A stretch of DNA of 64,000 nt, taken from assembly GCA_019114005.1 (NCBI GenBank), contig DXGH01000071.1, forward strand, positions 60,000 to 123,999. Reading direction: 5' to 3'. Both the position numbers and the translations under genes were made by a program. This document shows positions 37,517 to 45,846 of this stretch, piece after piece; positions within the stretch are counted from its first letter, which is position 1, and each line of letters begins with the position of its first letter. The DNA is from Candidatus Acetatifactor stercoripullorum. Its GTDB lineage: Bacteria; Bacillota; Clostridia; Lachnospirales; Lachnospiraceae. The notes under the pieces were generated by a model, which saw only the letters and a list, made by a program, of their open reading frames with translations, was not told the origin of the DNA and did not search any database.

Positions 37517-37611
37517 TGCTCCTCCATTCCGACGTTTTCCGCCTGTAAAAGTACTTCAAGTAATAATCATACACAAAATTTCTCACAGGGGCAAGTAGTT
37601 TTATAAAAATT

Positions 37612-38745
37612 TTACTCCTGATGCGTGGACATGCGCTCTAATTTTTCCTTTTTGTACTGTGCAAACCGGTTTTCATCCAAAGCGGCTCTGATTTCCTCCA
37701 TCAAAGTATTATAAAAATAGAGGTTGTGCAGCACACACAGACGCATTCCCAGCATCTCCTTTGCCTTCAGCAGATGTCTGATGTAGGCTCTCGAATACCG
37801 GCGGCAGGCCGGACAGCCGCAGCCCTCCTCTATGGGTCTGTCATCCAGCTCATACTTTGCATTAAAAAGATTGATTTTTCCATGGTTCGTATACAAATGA
37901 CCATGGCGGCCGTTTCTGGTGGGATACACACAGTCAAAAAAGTCGATGCCTCTCTCCACTCCCTCCAAAATATTGGCCGGGGTTCCCACTCCCATCAGAT
38001 ACGTAGGCTTATGATCCGGCAGATAGGGCACTACCTCCTCCAGAATATTGTACATTTCCTGATGGGTCTCTCCCACCGCCAGGCCGCCCACCGCATAGCC
38101 GTCCAGCTCCATTTCCGAAATCCGCTTTGCATGCTCGATCCTGATATCCGGATAGACCGCTCCCTGGTTGATGCCAAACAAAAGCTGATTTGGATTGAGG
38201 GTATCCTCCAGAGCATTCAGCCTTTTCATTTCCTCCTTACAGCGGGCAAGCCACCTTGCCGTGCGGTCCACAGAGGCCTGCACGTAGCCTCTCTCCGCCT
38301 TGCTGGGAGGGCACTCGTCAAAGGCCATGGCGATGGTGGACGCCAGATTGGACTGTATCTGCATGCTTTCCTCCGGTCCCATGAAAATCTTTCTGCCATC
38401 TATATGAGAATGAAAATAGACACCCTCCTCCTTGATTTTGCGCAGACCTGCCAGGGAAAACACCTGAAATCCCCCGGAATCTGTCAAAATAGGCTTGTCC
38501 CAGGACATAAATTTGTGGAGGCCGCCCAGCTGCCTGATAATCCGGTCCCCCGGTCTTACATGAAGATGATAGGTGTTTGACAATTCCACCTGGGTTTTGA
38601 TCTCCTCCAGATCCTGTGTGGACACCGCCCCCTTGATAGCCGCAACGGTGCCCACATTCATAAATACAGGCGTCTCTATGACGCCGTGCACCGTTTTAAG
38701 CCGGGCGCGTTTTGCCCGTCCCTCCTTCTTGATCAATTCATACAT
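37612..38745 (-). CDS. tgt: tRNA-guanine (queuine) transglycosylase
   Basis: TPVFMNVGTVAAIKG; LTDSGGFQVFSLAGLRKI; CGCPACRRYSRAYIRHLL zinc site. Confidence 0.96.
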   Translation of the reverse strand: MYELIKKEGRAKRARLKTVHGVIETPVFMNVGTVAAIKGAVSTQDLEEIKTQVELSNTYHLHVRPGDRIIRQLGGLHKFMSWDKPILTDSGGFQVFSLAGLRKIKEEGVYFHSHIDGRKIFMGPEESMQIQSNLASTIAMAFDECPPSKAERGYVQASVDRTARWLARCKEEMKRLNALEDTLNPNQLLFGINQGAVYPDIRIEHAKRISEMELDGYAVGGLAVGETHQEMYNILEEVVPYLPDHKPTYLMGVGTPANILEGVERGIDFFDCVYPTRNGRHGHLYTNHGKINLFNAKYELDDRPIEEGCGCPACRRYSRAYIRHLLKAKEMLGMRLCVLHNLYFYNTLMEEIRAALDENRFAQYKKEKLERMSTHQE

Positions 38746-39835
38746 TATCTAAATATTCCTCCCAAAATTCTTCCAGTGTGATGCCCTGTTTTGTGATCAC
38801 CTCCGCCGCCTTCACTCCTACATAGCGGAAATGCCAGGGCTCATATTCAATTCCCGTGATGTATTCTTTCCCCTTTGGATAACGAAGGATAAAGCCGAAT
38901 CTGCAGCTGTTTTCCGCAAGCCATTTTCCGGCCTCAGTGTCCCCGAAGCCTTCATCCAGGGACATATAGGTGCTGCAGACAATATCCAGAGCCAGTCCGA
39001 TCTGGTGCTCGCTGGCCCCGGGCACGGTCACCGCCTGGCTGGAAAGCTGATACGCCTCCATATAGGACATTCCTTTGTTCATATACCGCTCAATTTTGCG
39101 GTTAAAAAGCATTTTCTGATACTCCAGGTCACGGTAAGGGGAACAGATCATCAAATCCACCCCGTCCTCCTCGGCCGCCTGGAGCATATCCAGCAGATCA
39201 TCTATGATTCGTTCATCGCACTGCATGCTTCCCTTAATGGTGCCCAGGGTGAAGGTATAGTCCTCCGGAATGGAGTGCTGCTTGTTGATCAAAACAAGCC
39301 GCCAGTCATCCTTTGAAAACACATACTCCTGTTCCTCATCCGGCTGGGTTTTTCCGCCGCCTTGCGTGCTGTCGTTCTGCGCATCCGAAGAAAGGCTGTT
39401 CCGCTGCGGAGTGGCCTCCAATATTTCAGATGCCTGATATTTATCCCCAATACTCATCCCATGGGAAATTTCCAGCTGCTCATTTCCCTCCAGTACATCC
39501 TCGTCCTCTAAAATCTCCATATCCTCCAGATTGATCTGCGTCTCCTTCGCAAGAGACACTGTCCGGGAGGTCTGCCCTTCTCCGTTTGGGCTGTCAGAGC
39601 CCATTTCCCCTGCAGAGATAAACAAGGGAAAGGAAAAGCTGCTGTATACGGCAAACAGCAGAAAGGACATACACACCATCCCCAGGCGCTTTCCATTGTC
39701 CCGAAAATAGCCGGCCACATGAACCGCCAGCCTCCAGAAAGCAATACCGGGAAGCACCAGCATCCGGCAAAAGCGGTTTCTTCTGCCAAACCTCACTACC
39801 GCTCTATGAAATTTTGTGTTTTTTTTATCCCTCAT
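38738..39835 (-). CDS. Membrane-anchored D-alanyl-D-alanine carboxypeptidase (VanY family)
   Basis: SPYRDLEYQKMLFNRKI; PGASEHQIGLALDIV; YEPWHFRYVG; 8-nt ATGTATGA overlap with tgt. Confidence 0.9.
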   Translation of the reverse strand: MRDKKNTKFHRAVVRFGRRNRFCRMLVLPGIAFWRLAVHVAGYFRDNGKRLGMVCMSFLLFAVYSSFSFPLFISAGEMGSDSPNGEGQTSRTVSLAKETQINLEDMEILEDEDVLEGNEQLEISHGMSIGDKYQASEILEATPQRNSLSSDAQNDSTQGGGKTQPDEEQEYVFSKDDWRLVLINKQHSIPEDYTFTLGTIKGSMQCDERIIDDLLDMLQAAEEDGVDLMICSPYRDLEYQKMLFNRKIERYMNKGMSYMEAYQLSSQAVTVPGASEHQIGLALDIVCSTYMSLDEGFGDTEAGKWLAENSCRFGFILRYPKGKEYITGIEYEPWHFRYVGVKAAEVITKQGITLEEFWEEYLDNV

Positions 39836-39916
39836 TGGTAATCAGCCTTTTTTCAAACATCTTTTTATGATAATATCATACTTTTTCCTCATATGCACCC
39901 TTTTTCTCCAAAAAAG

Positions 39917-39945
39917 TTGCGTTTTCCCATCCTGTTGGCTATAAT
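39917..39945 (+). promoter_or_regulatory. aroC promoter
   Basis: TTGCGT-17-TATAAT about 40 bp upstream of the ATG. Confidence 0.6.
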
Positions 39946-39984
39946 GTGGATTACAGTTTAAAATTCATTTCTGGAGGGAACCAT

Positions 39985-41094
39985 ATGGCAGGGTCAACTT
40001 TTGGAACCATATTTAAAATCACCACCTGGGGCGAATCCCACGGCAAGGCCTTAGGCGTAGTCATAGACGGCTGTCCTGCCGGGCTTTCTTTGTGTGAAGA
40101 GGATATTCAATCCTATCTGGACCGCAGGAAGCCGGGTGCAACCAGCATCTCCACTCCCAGAAAGGAAGCGGATCAGGTAGAAATTCTCTCCGGCGTCTTT
40201 GAGGGGCGCACCACCGGAACTCCTATCATGCTTATGGTGCGCAATACCTCCCAGATTTCAAGGGATTACAGTGAAATAGCCTCCTATTACCGTCCCGGAC
40301 ATGCGGACTATACCTTCGATCAAAAGTACGGCTTTAGGGATTACAGAGGGGGCGGACGCTCCTCCGGCAGGGAAACAGCAGGCCGCGTGGCCGCCGGAGC
40401 TATTGCCTGCAAAATATTAAAGCAGCTGGGGATTACCGTTTTTGCCTACACGCGCTCCATTGGACCAGTGGAAGCTGATCTTACCCGCTTTGACAGAAAG
40501 GCCGCCCGAAACACCGCCACAGCCATGCCGGATTACCAGGCGGACAAAGAAGCCACAGCCTTTTTGGAGGAAACCAAACGGCATACGGACTCTGCAGGAG
40601 GCTGTATGGAATGTATTGTAGAGGGCGTTCCCGCCGGAATTGGAGATCCTGTGTTTGAAAAGCTGGACGCCAGTCTTGCAAAAGCCATTATGTCCATAGG
40701 AGCGGTAAAAGCCGTAGAGATTGGGGACGGATGCAGCGTATCCGCAAAAAACGGCAGTCAAAATAACGACGCCTTTCGCATGAAGGACGGCCATGTGGTC
40801 AAGGCCACCAACCATGCCGGGGGAATTCTGGGCGGCATCAGCGACGGCGATACCATCCTGGTCAGAGCCTGGGTAAAGCCCACGCCTTCCATTTTCAGCA
40901 GTCAGCAGACAGTGAACAAAGCCGGGGAAGAGATCGATATCCAGATTAAAGGGCGCCACGACCCCGTTATCGTTCCCAGAGCGGTGGTGGTCATGGAATG
41001 TATGACCGCTCTCGTAATTCTGGACGCCATGATGGTAAATATGTCTGCCAGAATGGACTCCCTGGATAAATTTTATGGAAGGCATCCAGAATAA
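39985..41094 (+). CDS. aroC: Chorismate synthase
   Basis: GSTFGTIFKITTWGESHGKALGVVIDGCPAGL; YRPGHADYTFDQKYGFRDYRGGGRSSGRETAGRVAAGA; ATG at 39985 preceded by GGAGGG. Confidence 0.96.
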   Translation: MAGSTFGTIFKITTWGESHGKALGVVIDGCPAGLSLCEEDIQSYLDRRKPGATSISTPRKEADQVEILSGVFEGRTTGTPIMLMVRNTSQISRDYSEIASYYRPGHADYTFDQKYGFRDYRGGGRSSGRETAGRVAAGAIACKILKQLGITVFAYTRSIGPVEADLTRFDRKAARNTATAMPDYQADKEATAFLEETKRHTDSAGGCMECIVEGVPAGIGDPVFEKLDASLAKAIMSIGAVKAVEIGDGCSVSAKNGSQNNDAFRMKDGHVVKATNHAGGILGGISDGDTILVRAWVKPTPSIFSSQQTVNKAGEEIDIQIKGRHDPVIVPRAVVVMECMTALVILDAMMVNMSARMDSLDKFYGRHPE

Positions 41095-41147
41095 GCAGAT
41101 TTAAAAATGCGGATTTTCCCTTTTCAAAAGAGGTTATCCCATGATAG

Positions 41148-41283
41148 GTGATTGTGAAACTCGCTCCATGGCATCAAAAACTGGGCGTAATAACCAAAAT
41201 AAGAGTGACTAGCTACTGCTTTGGAACCCGTTTTTGGTTATTACGCCCAGTTTCGTGATTTTATCAGCAAGTTTCGCAATTAC
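41148..41283. repeat. Long imperfect inverted repeat between convergent aroC and lactonase-like genes
   Basis: Inner perfect 22-bp arms AAACTGGGCGTAATAACCAAAA (41178-41199)/TTTTGGTTATTACGCCCAGTTT (41232-41253), outer 18-nt arms 41148-41165/41266-41283. Confidence 0.85.
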
Positions 41284-41302
41284 TTAATTACAAAAGCAAG
41301 GC

Positions 41303-42355
41303 TCAGGAAATTTTATGGAAGGCAATACAGTTTGGCACATCCACTTTGATGGCAGGGCCGTTCATCACAAGGGTTCCTGCCTCAAGATCCACATGGAAAA
41401 ACGTCATGTCGTTTGTCTCATGATTCAGCGACACCAAAAACTTATTGTTGGGAAACAGCATTGCATCCTTGGGATACTCTCCGCTGATTGGCAGGCAGAA
41501 CACCTTTTTCAAGGTGCCGTCCTCTTTGTTTACCTTAAAAATCACAACGGAGTTGTCCCCTGCATTGGTGCTGAGCAGATAATTGTAATCGCTGGAAAAG
41601 CTCAATGCACTGGCCGCATTGGTGCTTCCTTTGGTAATGGAAACCGTCTCAACCGTCTGCACCTTCTCAAAATACGGCATGCCGTTTCTGTCCTCATAAG
41701 AATAAACATCAATATAGCATTTCCATTCATGTACAATATAAATGAATCTTCCATCCTGGGAAATCTTGATATGTCTGGGCGCAGACTCCAGCTCGCTGCG
41801 GATCATATCCATAAGCCTCACCTTCCCCTTGTTCAGGTCCAGGCTGTAGACATTCACATGATCCATTCCCTGATCCGCCACCAGAAGATATTTATTATCA
41901 TGGGTCATACGGGCACAGTTAATGTGGGGCCTGAAGTTCCGCTCCGCAATGCTTCCAAGACCCTTATGATAAATCTCATCCGTGATTTCTCCGATGGAGC
42001 CGTCCTCCTTCAGGCGCAGCACTGTCAGCTTGCCGTCGTGATAGCCGGCCACAAACAAATAGCTGTCCGTGTAATCCGTCGACACATAACAGCCTCTCAT
42101 TCCGTTGATCGGTGCAAAATTAATCAGCTCAAGACTGCCGTCCTCCAGAATATAATAGGACTCCACGCCGAAATCCGTGATGGAATACAGATATCTGCCG
42201 TTATGAGAAATGGTCACATAGGAAGAATTTGTAATCTCCACCTTATCCTTTTCCACAAACCTTCCCCGCTCCATATCCACATCATATATTTTGATTCCAT
42301 GGCTGTCCCCCTGGGTATAGGTAGACACGTACGCCACATACTTCTCTTCTGCCAT
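41303..42355 (-). CDS. Lactonase-family seven-bladed beta-propeller protein (6-phosphogluconolactonase-like)
   Basis: YVAYVSTYTQGDSHGIKIYDVDMERGRF; repeated blade motifs ISHNGRYLYSI, ISQDGRFIYIVHEWK, FSSDYNYLLSTNAGDNSVVIF; TAAGGAGG RBS before ATG 42355. Confidence 0.85.
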   Translation of the reverse strand: MAEEKYVAYVSTYTQGDSHGIKIYDVDMERGRFVEKDKVEITNSSYVTISHNGRYLYSITDFGVESYYILEDGSLELINFAPINGMRGCYVSTDYTDSYLFVAGYHDGKLTVLRLKEDGSIGEITDEIYHKGLGSIAERNFRPHINCARMTHDNKYLLVADQGMDHVNVYSLDLNKGKVRLMDMIRSELESAPRHIKISQDGRFIYIVHEWKCYIDVYSYEDRNGMPYFEKVQTVETVSITKGSTNAASALSFSSDYNYLLSTNAGDNSVVIFKVNKEDGTLKKVFCLPISGEYPKDAMLFPNNKFLVSLNHETNDMTFFHVDLEAGTLVMNGPAIKVDVPNCIAFHKIS

Positions 42356-42512
42356 AGCCGCTGCCTCCTTAGGTATTTTAAAGCTATCCTTAATATAGCA
42401 CAAAATTTAGGGTTGTAAAATACTTTTTCCCTATAAATTTCCCGGCCCTGATATCCTATGGCGCCGTAAAAAAGAAGATGCTGCAGCTTTTGTCCACAGC
42501 ATCCCTTTTTTG

Positions 42513-42806
42513 CTATTCCTTTGTCTCGCACCCACAGGTTTCTCCACGCCCATAATTGGAAAAATCCTGTCTCCCCGATTCCTGCCTGCTGTCACAGCCC
42601 CGGTCATTCCAGGGAGGCGGCATGAATCCCGGCCTATCACAGCGGTCGCGGTCACGATCCCGGTCTCTGTCGCGGTCTCGGCCGCAGTCCCTATTGTCAT
42701 CCTCGCATCCGCAGGAATCGCTGTTGCCTTCCACACCATTCCCACACCATGTATTTCCGGAATTGCCAAAGCAGCACAACAGCAGCAACAAAACAATACA
42801 GTTCAT
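42513..42806 (-). CDS. Small Cys-rich protein with hydrophobic N-terminus and (Arg-Asp)n repeat
   Basis: MNCIVLLLLLCCFGNSGNTWCGNGVEGNSDSCGCEDDNRDCGRDRDRDRDRDRDRCDRPGFMPPPW...; GGGAG RBS upstream of ATG 42806. Confidence 0.65.
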   Translation of the reverse strand: MNCIVLLLLLCCFGNSGNTWCGNGVEGNSDSCGCEDDNRDCGRDRDRDRDRDRDRCDRPGFMPPPWNDRGCDSRQESGRQDFSNYGRGETCGCETKE

Positions 42807-42846
42807 TTCAGCTCCCATATGAAACAAATATTCTATTTACTTTATT

Positions 42847-43446
42847 TTATTCCACAGGCCGCCTCTGTTGCATGTCCCTTGTTTTGTTTCCCTCTTTTCC
42901 CGCTTTATTCTTTCTCCTCTTCAGCTCCTCCTTCATATACCGGAAGGTTTCCTCCTCTCCCCTCTTTGCAAGCATAATGAGCATTTCCTCTAAAATTCTT
43001 TTGGTCTCCTCATGTATGGGCGCTTTATCCGTACCCCCGTAGTAGTAGGTAAGAGGAGATTCATCCGTATAGCTGCCGCCCAGATATACCTTGCTGGCAG
43101 CTATCCTGTCCATGATCATCTCTACAATATATTGATAAGGCATTGGCACAGGGGCCATGCCTCCCGGTACATCCCTGGTGGAATAATCAATCCAGTACTC
43201 GTAATGATGCCTGTTTCTGCCTTTGTGATGAAGCCAGGCGCTGGAATAGCCTATGGCCTCCCGCTCCGCATTGTTAGGGCTTCTGTTTCCCTGATAATAT
43301 CTGGCGCCCACCAGAAATTCCGCAGGACTGTATTTTGACAGATCATGAAGCAGTCCCTGTCTGTACAGCCCAACCCGGAAGCAGCCTTTAGCAACCAGAT
43401 ACTTATGATAGGTAATTGTCTTAAAATGTTTCCACGCCTTACTCAT
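42847..43446 (-). CDS. DUF5662 family protein
   Basis: MSKAWKHFKTITYHKYLVAKGCFRVGLYRQGLLHDLSKYSPAEFLVGARYYQGNRSPN. Confidence 0.8.
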   Translation of the reverse strand: MSKAWKHFKTITYHKYLVAKGCFRVGLYRQGLLHDLSKYSPAEFLVGARYYQGNRSPNNAEREAIGYSSAWLHHKGRNRHHYEYWIDYSTRDVPGGMAPVPMPYQYIVEMIMDRIAASKVYLGGSYTDESPLTYYYGGTDKAPIHEETKRILEEMLIMLAKRGEEETFRYMKEELKRRKNKAGKEGNKTRDMQQRRPVE

Positions 43447-43450
43447 TCTT

Positions 43451-45346
43451 TCATACGACCTGCTTTCCTGCTGCCTCCACAGAAATACTCTGAAAGACCG
43501 CAATACTTCTGGGTGGAATCCTTCTATGGGTCTCCTCCCCCTCGTCCTTCATCTGATCTTCTCCCGCCGTGACACACACAAGCTTCCACTGCAGGCCCTT
43601 TGGCAGCTTAGGCATGGCCAGCTTTTGATACTCCCAGTACATATTTACCGCCAGATAGAAAAAGTCATCATCCATGGAATCCGGCAGCTTTTCATATCTG
43701 CCGCAATACATAATGCCAATATGTCTGTTGTAGCCCTCCAGCTGAGGCTTCCAGGCGCTTTTTCCGTGATAGGACAAATCCGGATATCCCAGCGCAAGAT
43801 AATCCATGCCCTTTAACTCTTCCCCTGGATGCAGTATGGGATGGGCCTTGCGAAGCGCCGTCATTTTGCGCCAGAAATCATACAGCTCCCTGTTCTTTTC
43901 CAGATCATTCCAGTTCAGCCAGGCCACCGCATTGTCCTGGCAATAGGGATTGTTATTGCCCTTTTGGGAATTGCCGAATTCGTCCCCCATAAATAAAAGG
44001 GGAACGGACTGGGAAAAAAGAAGCAGACAAATGGCATTCTTCATCTGCTTGAGCCGAAGCTCCTTTACCTTCTTTCTGCGGGTGCTTCCCTCCTCCCCGC
44101 AGTTCCAGCTGCAGTTATAATTGCTTCCATCCCGGTTTCCCTCTCCGTTGGCCTCATTATGCTTTCGGTCATAGGAAACCATATCTGCCAGCGTAAATCC
44201 ATAATAATTGGTAATATAATGAATTCTTCCCATTCTCCTGGGATTACAGCGCATTTGATGAATCACGCTCTCCAGCATGTTTTCATCTCCTTTTAGGAAT
44301 CTACGCATAATATACATATAATCGTCCTGGTATACCGCCAGATTTTTCTGTTTTTCCCGGGTTCTGCCCCGGTAAATTTCATCTGCGTCAAAGGCGTAAT
44401 ACCATAGTTTGGTATCCGACAGCGCCGGATCCTTTGCAATCTGGTTCACGGGCAGATTTTCCCCCATCAGATGAAACCCGTCCACATGGTATTCCAATAC
44501 CCAGAAACGCAGAATTTCAGAAATATCCATCCCTTCCGCGTCCTTCGGAAAATAAAACTGCATAACAATTTCCATATTGTTTTTGTGAAAGGCCTTCACC
44601 ATGTTTTTAAATTCCACACAGGGGTTCTTCGAAGCGGCATAGCCCGCTTTCGGCGCATAATAAAAGCCCTTTTTATAGCCCCAGTAATTCAGCCTGGGCC
44701 CGGCTGCGGATGCCTCCTTCCGCGGAAGAAAGGCCTGCTCCTTTTTCGCCTCCAGGCGTTCTGCAGACGTTTCATAAGACGGCTCGGCAGAAAGCTCAAT
44801 AAATTCATAGCATGGCTGCAGCTCAATGGTGGTAAATCCGCTTTCCTTCAAATATGGCAGCTTCTCCGTAACGCCCAGAAAGGTTCCGCCGCAGGATACG
44901 CCGGAGGAAGGATGTCTGGTAAAGCCTCTCACATGGATACAGCTGCAGACGCAGTCCTCGTAGGCCAACCCCGGTCTTTTATCTCCCTCCCATTCAAAAT
45001 CTGTTTTCAAAAGCACCGCCCGCAGACCGCTCTCCTGGCGCGCCCTGCCGTAGGCATGATCGGACAGAAAGCCTCTGGCATAGGGATCCGCAGCAATTCT
45101 GTCCTCTTCATAAAATTGGTAAGAAATGGAATCCCCATCCAATCCCTCCAAAAATTTACAGTAAATGTCCCCTATTTTCTCTTCTTTAGAAAAAGGAATC
45201 CTGCGAAGCCTTTTCCCAGTTTCTCTCTCATACAGCACAATGCCGCATTTTTCTTTTTCCGATACAAAGGAGAAGCGGATTCCGCCCTCCTCACAGTGCG
45301 CACCAAGAGGATATGGCCTTAAGGGTAATCTTTTTTCTGTCATTTT
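43451..45346 (-). CDS. Glycogen debranching / isoamylase-pullulanase-like GH13 enzyme
   Basis: YPLGAHCEEGGIRFSFVSEKEKCGIVLYERETG (CBM48-like); NYYGFTLADMVSYDRKHNEANGEGNRDGSNYNCSWNCGEEG; MGDEFGNSQKGNNNPYCQDNAVAWLNW. Confidence 0.88.
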   Translation of the reverse strand, partial: KMTEKRLPLRPYPLGAHCEEGGIRFSFVSEKEKCGIVLYERETGKRLRRIPFSKEEKIGDIYCKFLEGLDGDSISYQFYEEDRIAADPYARGFLSDHAYGRARQESGLRAVLLKTDFEWEGDKRPGLAYEDCVCSCIHVRGFTRHPSSGVSCGGTFLGVTEKLPYLKESGFTTIELQPCYEFIELSAEPSYETSAERLEAKKEQAFLPRKEASAAGPRLNYWGYKKGFYYAPKAGYAASKNPCVEFKNMVKAFHKNNMEIVMQFYFPKDAEGMDISEILRFWVLEYHVDGFHLMGENLPVNQIAKDPALSDTKLWYYAFDADEIYRGRTREKQKNLAVYQDDYMYIMRRFLKGDENMLESVIHQMRCNPRRMGRIHYITNYYGFTLADMVSYDRKHNEANGEGNRDGSNYNCSWNCGEEGSTRRKKVKELRLKQMKNAICLLLFSQSVPLLFMGDEFGNSQKGNNNPYCQDNAVAWLNWNDLEKNRELYDFWRKMTALRKAHPILHPGEELKGMDYLALGYPDLSYHGKSAWKPQLEGYNRHIGIMYCGRYEKLPDSMDDDFFYLAVNMYWEYQKLAMPKLPKGLQWKLVCVTAGEDQMKDEGEETHRRIPPRSIAVFQSISVEAAGKQVV

Positions 45347-45349
45347 CAT

Positions 45350-45433
45350 CCTCGTTTCTACGCTGCTTTTGCGCATAAGCGATTTTGTGGCAAGCAGCGC
45401 ACAGACACAAACCGCCGTGTAAAAAATATGCCT
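45350..45433 (-). repeat. Dispersed leader repeat, copy A (upstream of debranching enzyme)
   Basis: CCTCGTTTCTACGCTGCTTTT...GCAGCGCACAGACACAAACCGC; matches copy B at 57256-57340. Confidence 0.7.
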
Positions 45434-45528
45434 GGAATCTTATTTCATTATAATGTATTGCAAGAAAAATCACAAGCGGTTATAATTGAAGCAGACAGTT
45501 GAAAAGCTGAAATAAAAGGAGAAAATAT

Positions 45529-45846
45529 ATGGCAAACCAAAAAGATTATGAAGATGAGGAAATGACTGTTGAGCTGGAGCTGGAGGATGGAAGCATTGTA
45601 AACTGTGCCGTCATCACCATCCTGGCAGTGGAGGGAAAGGATTATATCGTTCTTCTGCCTTTAGATGAAAACGGTGAAAATGAGGACGGCGAAGTCTGGT
45701 TTTACGGCTACAGCGAAAATCCCGATGATCCAAATGAGGAGCCGGAGCTTTCCTTTATCGAGGATGATGAAGAATACGAACGCGTTGCGGACGCCTTTGA
45801 CGAATATTTGGACAGCTGTGAATTTGACGAATTAGTAGACGAATAA
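45529..45846 (+). CDS. DUF1292 family acidic protein
   Basis: [65 protein letters not shown]. Confidence 0.9.
   Translation: MANQKDYEDEEMTVELELEDGSIVNCAVITILAVEGKDYIVLLPLDENGENEDGEVWFYGYSENPDDPNEEPELSFIEDDEEYERVADAFDEYLDSCEFDELVDE

Noticed and set aside
41315-42418. Plus-strand 367-aa ORF opposite the beta-propeller gene
   Set aside because: Shadow ORF; the minus-strand product has clear repeated propeller blades and a good RBS.
42640-42700. Short repeats that could resemble a CRISPR or tandem-repeat locus
   Set aside because: They are 6-bp CGN-GAY codon repeats encoding Arg-Asp in the small protein; no repeat-spacer structure.
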